From assembly GCF_002160765.1 (NCBI RefSeq), contig NZ_NFLF01000001.1, positions 62,001-126,000 of the forward strand: a stretch of DNA of 64,000 bases, written 5' to 3'. Each line of letters starts with the position of its first letter. Within the stretch, counting starts at the first letter, position 1. The notes under the pieces were generated by a model, which was not told the DNA's origin, ran no database searches, and saw only the letters and a program-made list of their open reading frames with translations. This stretch comes from Lachnoclostridium sp. An138 (GTDB taxonomy: Bacteria; Bacillota; Clostridia; Lachnospirales; Lachnospiraceae). The position numbers were made by a program, and so were the translations under genes. Shown here piece after piece: positions 17,157-26,041 of the stretch.

Positions 17157-18752
17157 TTACTGCAGATGCTCCACTGCCGCCTGCTCAATGGCAAGGCCCT
17201 CCGTGTAGCGCGCGAGAAAGGCGTCAAAGCCCTTTACATCTGACGCATCCGGCTGGAGCGTCTCGCCCTTTTCCCCTGCAAATACGCGATCAGACAGATA
17301 AGCCTCCAGCTTTTCCCCGGCGCCCTTATTCTTCATATAGGAGGCCAGCAGCGCGATGCCCCAGGCTCCTCCCTCGCCGGCCGTCTCCATTACCGTAACA
17401 GGAACATCCATGGCTGCCGCCATAATCCTCTGTCCCACGCCCTTTGTCTTGAACAGGCCGCCATGGCCAAGGACCTCGTCCGCTTCCACGCCTTCTTCCT
17501 TAAACAGGATATCCAGACCTGTTTTCAAAGCGCCCAGGGCCGTGAACAGGTGCACGCGCATAAAGTTCGCCAGATTGAACCTGGCCTCCGGCGTGCGGAC
17601 GAACATGGGCCGTCCTTCCTCAAAGCCTGTGATATGCTCTCCGGAGAAATAATTGTACGCCAGCAGGCCGCCGCAGTCCGGATCGCCTTCCAGCGCCTTG
17701 TTGTACAGAGTGCCAAACAGTTTATTCATATCCACTTCCACGCCGAAGCTCTCTGCAAACTCCTTAAAGAGGCCTACCCAGGCATTCAGATCGGAAGTGC
17801 AGTTGTTGCAGTGTACCATGGCCACCGGGCTGCCATCCGGCGTGGTCACCATATCAAGCTCCGGATGTACTTTTTTCAGCTCATGCTCCAGCACAATCAT
17901 CGCAAATACGGAAGTACCTGCCGATACATTTCCAGTACGGGGCCGCACACTGTTGGTCGCCGTCATTCCGGTTCCCGCGTCGCCTTCCGGCGGGCAAAGC
18001 GGCGCTCCCGCTTCCAGCTCTCCTGCAGGATCGAGAAGCTTTGCTCCTTCCTCGGTAAGGATTCCCGCCTGCTCTCCGGCTGTCTGCACCTTCGGCAGAA
18101 TCTCCCGGATCTTCCAGGGGTATCCCTTGGGAGCAATGAGCTCCTGGAACTGATCCAGCATCTTATCATGGAACTGGCCTGTAGAAGAATCGATCGGGAA
18201 CATACCGGATGCCTCTCCGACTCCCATATTCCTCTCTCCGGTCAGTTTCCAGTGAATATATCCAGCCAGTGTGGTCATAAAGTCAATCTGCGGCACATGC
18301 TCTTCTTTGTTCAGAATCGCCTGATACAGGTGGGCAATGCTCCAGCGCTGAGGAATGTTGAACTGGAACAGTTCCGTCAGTTCCTGGGACGCCTGGCCGG
18401 TAATCGTATTTCTCCAGGTGCGGAAGGGCACAAGCTGGTTTCCGTCTTTGTCAAATACCAGATAGCCGTGCATCATGGCGCTGATTCCCACTGCCCCAAG
18501 CTTTGTCAGAGTCACGCCGTATTTCCGCTTTACATCCTCTTTCAGGGCCGCGTAGCTTCCCTGAAGTCCTTTCCACACCTCATCCAGCGCATAGGTCCAG
18601 ATGCCGTTCTCCAGCTGGTTCTCCCAGTCATAGCTTCCGGACGCCACCGGCTTGCAGCTTCCGTCTATCAGAACTGCCTTGATTCTCGTGGAACCAAGCT
18701 CGATGCCGAGAACCGCTTTTCCGTTTAAAATCGCTTCTTTTACTGTACTCAT
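17157..18752 (-). CDS. FGGY-family sugar kinase, probable L-ribulokinase
   Basis: This 531-residue kinase transfers phosphate from ATP to a ketopentose. The family phosphate-1 motif is at residues 16-25 ([10 protein letters not shown]). The substrate region ([13 protein letters not shown]) and the C-terminal ATP-binding glycine motifs ([30 protein letters not shown]) are present. It follows araA by 21 bases and ends at the operon terminator. Context therefore points to phosphorylation of L-ribulose made by AraA, although the sequence is nearer to xylulokinase-like FGGY proteins than to classical AraB. No L-ribulose-5-phosphate 4-epimerase gene is in the window, so the last step must be encoded elsewhere. 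Confidence 0.82.
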   Translation of the reverse strand: MSTVKEAILNGKAVLGIELGSTRIKAVLIDGSCKPVASGSYDWENQLENGIWTYALDEVWKGLQGSYAALKEDVKRKYGVTLTKLGAVGISAMMHGYLVFDKDGNQLVPFRTWRNTITGQASQELTELFQFNIPQRWSIAHLYQAILNKEEHVPQIDFMTTLAGYIHWKLTGERNMGVGEASGMFPIDSSTGQFHDKMLDQFQELIAPKGYPWKIREILPKVQTAGEQAGILTEEGAKLLDPAGELEAGAPLCPPEGDAGTGMTATNSVRPRTGNVSAGTSVFAMIVLEHELKKVHPELDMVTTPDGSPVAMVHCNNCTSDLNAWVGLFKEFAESFGVEVDMNKLFGTLYNKALEGDPDCGGLLAYNYFSGEHITGFEEGRPMFVRTPEARFNLANFMRVHLFTALGALKTGLDILFKEEGVEADEVLGHGGLFKTKGVGQRIMAAAMDVPVTVMETAGEGGAWGIALLASYMKNKGAGEKLEAYLSDRVFAGEKGETLQPDASDVKGFDAFLARYTEGLAIEQAAVEHLQ

Positions 18753-18773
18753 ATCGTAAAACCCTCCCTTTCT

Positions 18774-20261
18774 TTACCTGTACGCTACAGAATTCCAGCG
18801 GAGCTCATTCTTCAGTCCGCGGATTGTGGTATCCTTGTCAATGTACACGACTTCAATTCCCATGGCTGCGCCCCAGTCTCCCATCTGCTCTGCCGTCAGA
18901 TCATAGGTGAAGGCTGTGTGATGTGCGCCGCCCGCAAGAATCCAGCTCTCTGCTCCTGTGGGCAGGTCAGGCTGCGGAGTCCAGAAGGCAGTCGCCACCG
19001 GAAGCTTCGGCATGGGCTTCTCCACCTTTTTGCAGTCCACGCTGTTCACAATCAGACGGAAACGGTTTCCGAGATCGATGAGGGAGGTGGCGATAGCCGG
19101 GCCGGTCTTGGAGGTAAATACCAGACGCGCCGGATCTTCCCTGTCGCCCATGCTCAAGGGCTGTACCTTGATGCCGATGGGGCCGTCCGCGATAGACGGG
19201 CACACCTCAAGCATATGCGCCTGCAGGATTCCTTCCTTGCCCGGAACCAGATTGTATGTATAATCTTCCATGAAGGAGGTTCCCTTCGCATCCTTCATGC
19301 CCTCTGTCATAATCTTCATCAGGCGCACCATGGCAGCTGTCTTCCAGTCTCCTTCTCCGCCGAAGCCATAACCCTTTTCCATCAGACGCTGGATAGCAAG
19401 GCCCGGAAGCTGCTTTAACGCGCCCAGATCTCCGAAATGGGTTACGATAGCCTGATAGTTCTTTTCCTTCAGGAAACGCTCGAAGCCGATCTCGATGCCG
19501 GCCTGTACCGCCACATGCTCACGGAATTCCTTCTCATCCCGTCCCTCCAGAAGAATATCGTATTTGCTGTAATATTCCTCTACCAGAGTATCAATATCCG
19601 CCTGGGATACATCCTGTACATACTCCGCGATTTCGTTTACCGGATAAGCGTCAATCTCCCAGCCGAACTTGATCTGAGCTTCTACCTTGTCGCCCTCGGT
19701 TACGGCCACGTTCCGCATGTTGTCAGCCACACGTACTACGCGGATATGGCTGCTCTCCATAATTCCCACTGCCGTGCGCATCCAGGAAGCGATGCGTTCG
19801 ATGACCTTTTCATCCGCCCAGTGTCCTACGATAACCTTGCGCTCGATGCCCATACGGGTCACGATGTGTCCGTACTCACGGTCGCCGTGGGCAGACTGGT
19901 TCTCGTTCATAAAGTCCATATCAATGGTGTCATAAGGAATCTCTACGTTGAACTGGGTGTGAAGATGAAGCAGAGGCTTTCTGTATTCCTGCAGGCCCAG
20001 AATCCAGGACTTCGCCGGGGAGAAGGTGTGCATCCAGGTGATGACGCCCGCGCACTCCTCATCCGCGTTCGCCTCATTGAAGGTTCTGCGGATCAGCTCG
20101 TTAGTGATCAGGGTGGGTTTCCATACCACCTCATAGGGAAGCAGGCCCGACTGATTCAGATGCTCCACAATCTTCTTCGAATGCTCTGCCACATGCTCCA
20201 GGCATTCGTCTCCGTACAGATCCTGTGATCCGGTCGCAAACCAGAACTTGTAGTTTTTCAT
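18774..20261 (-). CDS. araA: L-arabinose isomerase
   Basis: This enzyme converts L-arabinose to L-ribulose in the cytoplasm and needs Mn2+. It has 495 residues from the ATG at 20261 (MKNYKFWFATGSQDLYG), which follows GGAGG by 8 bases; an in-frame upstream ATG lacks a ribosome site. The family hallmarks are present: the N-terminal FATGSQDLYG, the metal/catalytic segment GFGGEGDWKTAAMVRLMK, and the C-terminal GGAHHTAFTYDL. It is the middle gene of araR-araA-kinase. Confidence 0.96.
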   Translation of the reverse strand: MKNYKFWFATGSQDLYGDECLEHVAEHSKKIVEHLNQSGLLPYEVVWKPTLITNELIRRTFNEANADEECAGVITWMHTFSPAKSWILGLQEYRKPLLHLHTQFNVEIPYDTIDMDFMNENQSAHGDREYGHIVTRMGIERKVIVGHWADEKVIERIASWMRTAVGIMESSHIRVVRVADNMRNVAVTEGDKVEAQIKFGWEIDAYPVNEIAEYVQDVSQADIDTLVEEYYSKYDILLEGRDEKEFREHVAVQAGIEIGFERFLKEKNYQAIVTHFGDLGALKQLPGLAIQRLMEKGYGFGGEGDWKTAAMVRLMKIMTEGMKDAKGTSFMEDYTYNLVPGKEGILQAHMLEVCPSIADGPIGIKVQPLSMGDREDPARLVFTSKTGPAIATSLIDLGNRFRLIVNSVDCKKVEKPMPKLPVATAFWTPQPDLPTGAESWILAGGAHHTAFTYDLTAEQMGDWGAAMGIEVVYIDKDTTIRGLKNELRWNSVAYR

Positions 20262-20300
20262 TTTCCTTACCTCCATTGTCTGAGTTATCATTTTCAGTTA

Positions 20301-21383
20301 TTATTTGCAGCGTCTGACAGATTCTCTTTTTGCCAGCCACACATCAAATTCATAGCCTTTCTGCTCTGCCGCCTGCCTGCCGCCCCGTCTGCGAATCATG
20401 GCAAGCAGCAGCTCCGCCGCCTTTTCCCCCAGCTTCTCTTTGGGATGATGTACGGAAGTCAGCCCCACGTCGCCGTAGACAGCCAGATCCGTATCGTCCA
20501 CGCTGATCACGGAGATATCCTCCGGAATCCGCATGCCGTTTTTCTTCAGAAGCTCCATCAGTTCTACGGCCGCCGCGTCATTATAGCAGAAGACAGCGCT
20601 GCAGCCCGAAAACCGTTCCAGAATCCGCCGCTCCATCCAGTCAAAATGTCCGATATCTCCGGTGTCATACCAGACAAAGCGGTTATCGTCCATAGAAACT
20701 CCCGCTGCCTGAAGTTCTGACAAAAATCCCTGATAGCGGCGCAGTCCCTGCCCGTCATCTGATTTGAGCAGGCCTCCGATCTCCCGGTGTCCCATCTCCA
20801 GAAGATAGCGGGCTGCGCACCGTCCGGCCTCCGTATCGTTTAAGGCCGCCACCGGACAGGGAAGCTCACAGTATCCACTGTTCAGGAAAAGTACCTGTAC
20901 TCCCTTTTCCATCAACTTCCGGTACAGGGGAAGATTTGGATTCGGCAGGGCGCTCTTGGTCGCCTCGATGATCAGCCCCCGGAGATTTTGCGAAAGCATT
21001 TGCTCCAGAATCTCTTTTTCTTTCTGAATCCGGTTGTTTGTAAAGGCAATCTGTACCTGAAAGCCCTCCGCAGAAAGAATCTGCTCAATCCCCTGAATAA
21101 TCCTGGGGAAAATGTAATTGTCCACATAGGTGGTCACCACGGCGATCTGCCTGCTTTTGTTCTGTTCCTCCAAAGCCGGGTCTGTCACAAAAGTTCCTTT
21201 CCCCTGCTGCCCGTATGTAAGCCCCTGTTCCTCCAGTACCTCCAGAGCTCTCCGCACCGTCTGCCGGCTCACGTCAAACTGATCCCGCAGTTCCTGCTCC
21301 GACGGCAGCTTTTCTCCCGGGCGGTAACTTCCTTCTGCAATTTTCTGTTCCAGCCATTCGGCAATTACCTGATATTTGGGCAT
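20301..21383 (-). CDS. araR: AraR-like GntR/LacI hybrid repressor
   Basis: This is a transcriptional repressor of arabinose genes, 360 residues. It has a GntR-type winged helix at the N-terminus (residues 1-68, LPSEQELRDQFDVSRQTVRR) joined to a LacI/PurR-type sugar-binding domain (residues 80-355, AVFCYNDAAAVELMELL). This is the hybrid architecture of B. subtilis AraR, which is released from DNA by L-arabinose. It heads the araR-araA-kinase operon. Candidate operators with ACTTGTAT half-sites lie on both sides of its promoter, so autoregulation is likely. Confidence 0.92.
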   Translation of the reverse strand: MPKYQVIAEWLEQKIAEGSYRPGEKLPSEQELRDQFDVSRQTVRRALEVLEEQGLTYGQQGKGTFVTDPALEEQNKSRQIAVVTTYVDNYIFPRIIQGIEQILSAEGFQVQIAFTNNRIQKEKEILEQMLSQNLRGLIIEATKSALPNPNLPLYRKLMEKGVQVLFLNSGYCELPCPVAALNDTEAGRCAARYLLEMGHREIGGLLKSDDGQGLRRYQGFLSELQAAGVSMDDNRFVWYDTGDIGHFDWMERRILERFSGCSAVFCYNDAAAVELMELLKKNGMRIPEDISVISVDDTDLAVYGDVGLTSVHHPKEKLGEKAAELLLAMIRRRGGRQAAEQKGYEFDVWLAKRESVRRCK

Positions 21384-21408
21384 CTCTTTCCCGCCGCCTG
21401 TTCTTATA

Positions 21409-21436
21409 ACTTGTATTGTCTATTTTACTTGTATTG
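21409..21436. promoter_or_regulatory. AraR-type half-sites downstream of the araR promoter
   Basis: ACTTGTATTG occurs twice, at 21409-21418 and 21427-21436, 18 bases apart. The sites lie in the araR leader about 90-110 bases downstream of the predicted start of transcription. They share their core with the palindrome at 21607-21639. Confidence 0.6.
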
Positions 21437-21522
21437 TTTTTGCTTCCGTTGTCTTTTCCAGCTTTTCTTCTGACGCAATCCGTTTTTCATTGTTTTATTA
21501 TTTTTCCGATTCTTACAATTTA

Positions 21523-21551
21523 CTTATACAACAGATTGCACAAGCTGTCAA
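21523..21551 (-). promoter_or_regulatory. araR-araA operon promoter
   Basis: On the minus strand a perfect TTGACA (21546-21551), a 17-base spacer and TATAAG (21523-21528) form a strong sigma-A promoter. Confidence 0.8.
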
Positions 21552-21606
21552 TAGATTCTCGCATTTTCTTATGGGGTTTTTTCATATCCTGTATTGATTT
21601 TCGTAT

Positions 21607-21639
21607 AACTTGTATTTATTTTTTTTCTAAATACAAGTT
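21607..21639. promoter_or_regulatory. AraR-type palindromic operator
   Basis: AACTTGTATTTA (21607-21618) and TAAATACAAGTT (21628-21639) are perfect 12-base inverted arms with a 9-base spacer, about 56 bases upstream of the araR -35. A related half-site, CCTGTATTGA, lies near 21588. With the downstream half-sites this allows DNA looping over the promoter, as known for AraR in Bacillus. Assignment to AraR is by context. The 428-base gene-free stretch 21384-21811 holds these sites, the promoter and the mscS terminator, and nothing else that I can see. Confidence 0.65.
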
Positions 21640-21671
21640 TCGAGAAACCGCCAACGGTCAGATGAATCATA

Positions 21672-21711
21672 AAGGCCGCCGCTTTCCTGTCAAAACTTCA
21701 GCGGCGGCCTT
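21672..21711 (-). terminator. hairpin terminator after mscS
   Basis: Perfect 12-bp arms (AAGGCCGCCGCT at 21672-21683 and AGCGGCGGCCTT at 21700-21711) form a very stable stem. The following minus-strand sequence is only modestly T-rich (TATGATTCAT). Confidence 0.6.
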
Positions 21712-21811
21712 ATTATGGCGGCTTTAAGGAGGAACCGCCCTTTCCGGCAATTCCTGCACTTTTCTGTTATTCTTTTTTGTCTTACTTAACCAGTATCCGC
21801 CTCTGCCTTTC

Positions 21812-22714
21812 TCAGTCAGAGGCGCCTGCAGACTTTATATTTACATCTACCTGGTTAAACGGTATCTCGATTCCGTTCTCATCGAAGAGGATTTTGACTT
21901 TCTCTGTCATCCTCCATTTGGTGTTCCAGTAATCCTCCGGGCGCACCCAGAAGCGGAGCTTCAGCATGACCGCGCTGTCCGCCAGGCTGTCCACTACCAC
22001 AATATGCTCCTGGTCATCCAGGATCTTCTCCTCCTGGTTCAGCAGCTTTTCGCAGAGTTCCTTGGCCAGCTTCAAATCCGAGTCGTAGCCAATGCCCACA
22101 TCGATGTCCAGGCGGCGCTTGTCCTGGGCTGTCACATTGACCAGGCTGTTGTTGGACAGCACGCCGTTCGGAATTACCACTCTCCGGTTGTCCGCCGTCA
22201 GCAGCGTCGTATAGAACATCTGCACCTCTGTCACGGTTCCTTCCAGATTATCCGCCACATAAATGATATAATCTCCCACTTTAAAAGGCTTTATCAGCAG
22301 CAGAAGCACTCCGCCCGCAAAATTGGACAGACTGCCCTGGAAGGCAAGTCCTATCGTCAGACCGGCCGATCCCACCAGCGCCATTACAGAAGTCGTATCT
22401 ACTCCAAAGCCGGAGGCAATCAGCATAATCAGTACGAAATAAAAAATCACTTTCAGAAGCGAATCCAGGAACTGCATCAGCCCCACATCCGCTCCGGCCC
22501 GTTCCATTGAGCGCCGGATAAACTTCCGCAGAAGCTTTATAAGTCTGGCCCCCACCAGAAAGACAATGACCGCAAACAGAAGTCTCAGTCCAAAACTGAG
22601 GACAGAAGGCAGGTATCTGTCAATATATTCCTGAGTCCTGCTGATCTGCTCTGTCACAGCAGAAAGATCTGACTGGAGCCCTTCTGTAATCTCCGTCGAT
22701 GTGAGAACTGTCAT
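21812..22714 (-). CDS. mscS: small-conductance mechanosensitive channel
   Basis: This is an inner-membrane channel that releases solutes on hypo-osmotic shock, 300 residues. Hydrophobic helices lie at about 37-57, 84-104 and 108-128. The pore helix carries the Gly/Ala pattern of MscS (VGSAGLTIGLAFQGSLSNFAGG), and the beta-domain follows (GDYIIYVADNLEGTVTEVQM, VVIPNGVLSNNSLVN). Its ATG overlaps the glgB stop by four bases, so it is translationally coupled to glgB. Confidence 0.94.
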   Translation of the reverse strand: MTVLTSTEITEGLQSDLSAVTEQISRTQEYIDRYLPSVLSFGLRLLFAVIVFLVGARLIKLLRKFIRRSMERAGADVGLMQFLDSLLKVIFYFVLIMLIASGFGVDTTSVMALVGSAGLTIGLAFQGSLSNFAGGVLLLLIKPFKVGDYIIYVADNLEGTVTEVQMFYTTLLTADNRRVVIPNGVLSNNSLVNVTAQDKRRLDIDVGIGYDSDLKLAKELCEKLLNQEEKILDDQEHIVVVDSLADSAVMLKLRFWVRPEDYWNTKWRMTEKVKILFDENGIEIPFNQVDVNIKSAGASD

Positions 22715-25125
22715 GCCTTTTTACCGCGTCCTTTCTTTTCTGCCTGAACGGTTTTCTCTGTCTGAACAGCTTTTTCCGCCTTAGCGCTCTTCTTCGCCGG
22801 TGCCTTCTCCTTTTCCGGCCCTTTCTCAGCTATACAGGAGAACACAGCGATTCCCATAGGAGGTACTGTTATCTCAATAGAATCCTCTCTTCCATCACAC
22901 TCTGACTTTTTGGAGCGCTTCGCCCGCTTATTGCGCACATCCGTTCCGCCGTAGATCTCACTGTCACTGTTGAAAATCTCTTTATAGCGTCCTTCAAAAG
23001 GAACTCCGATTTTGTGCTTCTCATAAACCAGCGGAGAGAAGTTGCAGACTACCAGAAGCGTCTCCTCCGGCTTATTCGACTGACGGGTGAATACCAGCAT
23101 ATTCTCGTTGGCCGAAATGTTATTGATCCAGGTGAAGCCGTCCGGATCGTGATCCAGCTGGTAGAGAGCCGGGTGCTCCAGGCAGAAATGATTCAGTGCC
23201 TTCACGTATTCCCGCATATTACCATGGTCCTGATACTGCAGAAGATCCCATTCCAGACTCTGCTTCTCATTCCACTCGTCAAAGGTCGCGAACTCCTGTC
23301 CCATGAACAAAAGCTTCTTTCCGGGATGCATCATCATGAAGCCGTAGGCGGCCCGCAGGTTGTTCAGCTGAGAATCCCGGTCGCCCGGCATCTTTCCTAC
23401 CAGCGTTGCCTTGCCGTGAACCACCTCATCATGGGAAAGACTTAAGATAAAGTTCTCGCTGTAGGCATAAATCATGCTGAAGGTCAGCTCTCCATGATGC
23501 CAGGAGCGGAACACAGGATCATAGTGCATATAACCCAGAAAATCATTCATCCAGCCCATGTTCCACTTAAAATCAAAACCGAGGCCGTCTTCTTCCACCG
23601 GACCCGTCACCTTCGGCCAGGCTGTGGACTCCTCTGCAATCAGAAGCGCCCCGTTCTTTTTCTTCTTATAAATAGAGTTCAGATGCTTCAGGAACTCTAT
23701 GGCTTCCAGATTTTCCTTTCCGCCGTAGATATTCGGCACCCATTCTCCCTCGTTTTTTCCATAATCCAGATACAGCATGGAGGCCACCGCGTCCATGCGG
23801 ATTCCATCTGCATGGTACATCTCTGTCCAGAACAGCGCATTCGCGATCAGGAAATTCTTCACCTGCGGCCGGCCGTAATTATAGATCAGCGTGCCCCAGT
23901 GAGGATGACTGCCTTTGCGCGGGTCCAGGTGCTCATACAGGCAGGTGCCGTCGAAAGCCGCCAGTCCAAAGGTATCCCTTGGAAAATGAGCCGGCACCCA
24001 GTCCAGAATCACTCCGATTCCCTGGCTGTGCATATAGTCCATAAAATACATGAAATCTTTCGGGGAACCATACCGGGCTGTAGGCGCGTAATAGCCAGTC
24101 ACCTGATATCCCCAGGACTCATCCAGGGGATGCTCCATAATCGGCATCAGCTCCACATGGGTATATCCCATATCCTTCACGTATTCCGCAAGCATTGGAG
24201 CGATCTCCCGGTAGTTGTAGAACTCCCGGACCTCCTTGGCCGGTTTTTCCGCCGCATTCCCATTCTCCGGAGAATCCGTCCCGTCTCCGTCTGCCGGCGG
24301 CAGCGCCGTATCCGCGCCGTCCTCTTCTGCCTCCGGCTTCCTCCAGGAGCCCAGATGCACTTCATAGACAAGAAGAGGCTCTTTCTTGTAATCCGTCTTC
24401 TTTCGCTTTTCCAGCCACGCTCCATCCGTCCATTCGAAGCCGGACAAATCCGTGACAATAGAAGCCGTATTGGGGCGGAGCTCAGCAGCGTTCGCATAGG
24501 GGTCCGCCTTCAGCATGGGAAGACCGCTTTTCGTCTTAATCTCATATTTATAGCAGGCGCCGGGCCGGATTCCCGGAATAAAGAGCTCAAAAATGCCTGC
24601 CTTCTCAATCCGCCGCATGGGATGCCTGCGGCCATCCCAGAGGTTGAAATCTCCCACTACGCTCACACGGCACGCATTGGGCGCCCACACGGAAAAATAA
24701 GTACCTTCTACCCCCTTGATGGTCATGGGATGCGCTCCCATCTTTTCATACAGCGTATAATGAATTCCCGCCTCGAACTTGTCCAGGTCCTTATCAGAAT
24801 ACACCTTCGGCTGAAAACGGTAGGCGTCTTCCAGCTCCTGAACCGTCCCGTTGTCATACTCAGCCCGGAACAAATACTCGGGGACCGTCTTTCCGGGAAG
24901 CAGCGCCGCGAAAAAGCCGCCTTCATCCGCCAGCTCCATCTCGTATTCCTTTCCCGTACTCTTGATCACCGCGGTCATCTTCACCGCTGTCGGCAGAAAA
25001 GCCTGAACCAGGATTCCATCCTCCACTTTATGGGGTCCAAGAATCTCCTGGGGCTCGTCCTCCTCCGAGTAGACCAGCGCCTCAATACGAGGCCAGTTCA
25101 TCAGTTCATACAACCTGTTATCCAT
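22711..25125 (-). CDS. glgB: 1,4-alpha-glucan branching enzyme
   Basis: This enzyme introduces alpha-1,6 branches into glycogen. It has 804 residues, longer than the usual 630-730. An N-terminal domain and a CBM48 domain (about 130-230) precede the GH13 barrel. Catalytic residues are D445 (GIRMDAVASML), E498 (LLIAEES) and D566 (LSHDEVVHGK). Two additions are unusual: an acidic insertion at about 264-299 (EDGADT...PENGNAAEK) before the barrel, and a Lys/Ala/Glu-rich low-complexity tail at about 768-804. No other glycogen genes are nearby. It lies in an operon with ligA, a HAD phosphatase and mscS. Confidence 0.95.
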   Translation of the reverse strand: MDNRLYELMNWPRIEALVYSEEDEPQEILGPHKVEDGILVQAFLPTAVKMTAVIKSTGKEYEMELADEGGFFAALLPGKTVPEYLFRAEYDNGTVQELEDAYRFQPKVYSDKDLDKFEAGIHYTLYEKMGAHPMTIKGVEGTYFSVWAPNACRVSVVGDFNLWDGRRHPMRRIEKAGIFELFIPGIRPGACYKYEIKTKSGLPMLKADPYANAAELRPNTASIVTDLSGFEWTDGAWLEKRKKTDYKKEPLLVYEVHLGSWRKPEAEEDGADTALPPADGDGTDSPENGNAAEKPAKEVREFYNYREIAPMLAEYVKDMGYTHVELMPIMEHPLDESWGYQVTGYYAPTARYGSPKDFMYFMDYMHSQGIGVILDWVPAHFPRDTFGLAAFDGTCLYEHLDPRKGSHPHWGTLIYNYGRPQVKNFLIANALFWTEMYHADGIRMDAVASMLYLDYGKNEGEWVPNIYGGKENLEAIEFLKHLNSIYKKKKNGALLIAEESTAWPKVTGPVEEDGLGFDFKWNMGWMNDFLGYMHYDPVFRSWHHGELTFSMIYAYSENFILSLSHDEVVHGKATLVGKMPGDRDSQLNNLRAAYGFMMMHPGKKLLFMGQEFATFDEWNEKQSLEWDLLQYQDHGNMREYVKALNHFCLEHPALYQLDHDPDGFTWINNISANENMLVFTRQSNKPEETLLVVCNFSPLVYEKHKIGVPFEGRYKEIFNSDSEIYGGTDVRNKRAKRSKKSECDGREDSIEITVPPMGIAVFSCIAEKGPEKEKAPAKKSAKAEKAVQTEKTVQAEKKGRGKKA

Positions 25126-25204
25126 ACCCTTCTCCTCCTTATCAGACCTGGGGATTCCGGTACCGGAGCCCCCCTCCTGGAAAAGCTCCCGCCTTACCGG
25201 CCTT

Positions 25205-25999
25205 TCAGATCAGTCCGTACCTTTCAAGCGCCCGGGCCACGCCGTCCTCCCAGATTCCTTCCGTCCTGTATTTCGCAGTCTGAAGAACCACTTCCTCGGC
25301 ATTGCCCATAGCCGTTCCGTACTGTACATATTGTAACATTTCCAGGTCGTTTGGTCCATCCCCAAATGCATAAGTATTGCAGAGAGGAATATCAAGTTCT
25401 TCCAGCAGAATGCGGATTCCATCTGCCTTGGAAATCCCTTTCGGCATCATCTCCGCGTATGGCATCCGCTCATACCGCGCCAGCTCAAAAGCTCTCTGAA
25501 GCTCCGGCGCCATGCGTTCAAAAGCCGCCATATCCGGAATCTTCACCGTCAGCTTGGAGACCCGGTCCGTCAGCAGATCCATTTCCTTCAGGCGTTCCGG
25601 ATATTCCTTTTTCAGCCGTTCCACGATGGAGAACAGCCGGAAGGTCTCCTCATTCATCCGGCAGCTTAAGTATTCCGGCCCTTCCAGCACCACGCAGCAT
25701 CCGATTTTCTCCAGGCGGGGCACCTCCTGCAGCAGCAGTTCACCGGGAAGCAAAAGATTTCTCAGAACGCGCCCTTCGTATTCAATATATGTTCCCGCTC
25801 CGCAGATCATTCCCGGAAAATTCAGATCCAGAACCTCCGGAAACATGGACGCCTTGGGCCTTCCTGTGCACAGGATGGGGATATGTCCCTGCGCCTTCAG
25901 CTTTTCCAGGGCCTCCCGCGTGCTGTCCGGCGTTCCCCGGTTCATCTCGTAAATGGTTCCGTCCACGTCGAAAAAGACGATCTTTCTCTCTGTATTCAT
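25205..25999 (-). CDS. Cof-type HAD hydrolase
   Basis: This is a haloacid-dehalogenase-superfamily phosphatase of subfamily IIB, 264 residues. Motif I is FFDVDGTIY (nucleophile D in DVDGT) and motif II is ILCTGR. The Lys and motif IV (AFGDGPNDLEML) are present, with a cap domain between. Such enzymes dephosphorylate sugar phosphates or flavin-type cofactors, and the substrate is unknown. GAGGAG lies upstream of the start. It is 42 bases after ligA and 79 bases before glgB on the same strand. Confidence 0.88.
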   Translation of the reverse strand: MNTERKIVFFDVDGTIYEMNRGTPDSTREALEKLKAQGHIPILCTGRPKASMFPEVLDLNFPGMICGAGTYIEYEGRVLRNLLLPGELLLQEVPRLEKIGCCVVLEGPEYLSCRMNEETFRLFSIVERLKKEYPERLKEMDLLTDRVSKLTVKIPDMAAFERMAPELQRAFELARYERMPYAEMMPKGISKADGIRILLEELDIPLCNTYAFGDGPNDLEMLQYVQYGTAMGNAEEVVLQTAKYRTEGIWEDGVARALERYGLI

Positions 26000-26041
26000 T
26001 TTTTCAGAAACTCCTCATATATTACTTTTTCTTTTCCGTCC

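Noticed and set aside
23494-25311. Plus-strand open frame of 605 codons
   Set aside because: It is antisense to glgB, whose catalytic motifs are unambiguous. The translated product is rich in Arg, His and Ile with no domain, typical of a shadow frame.
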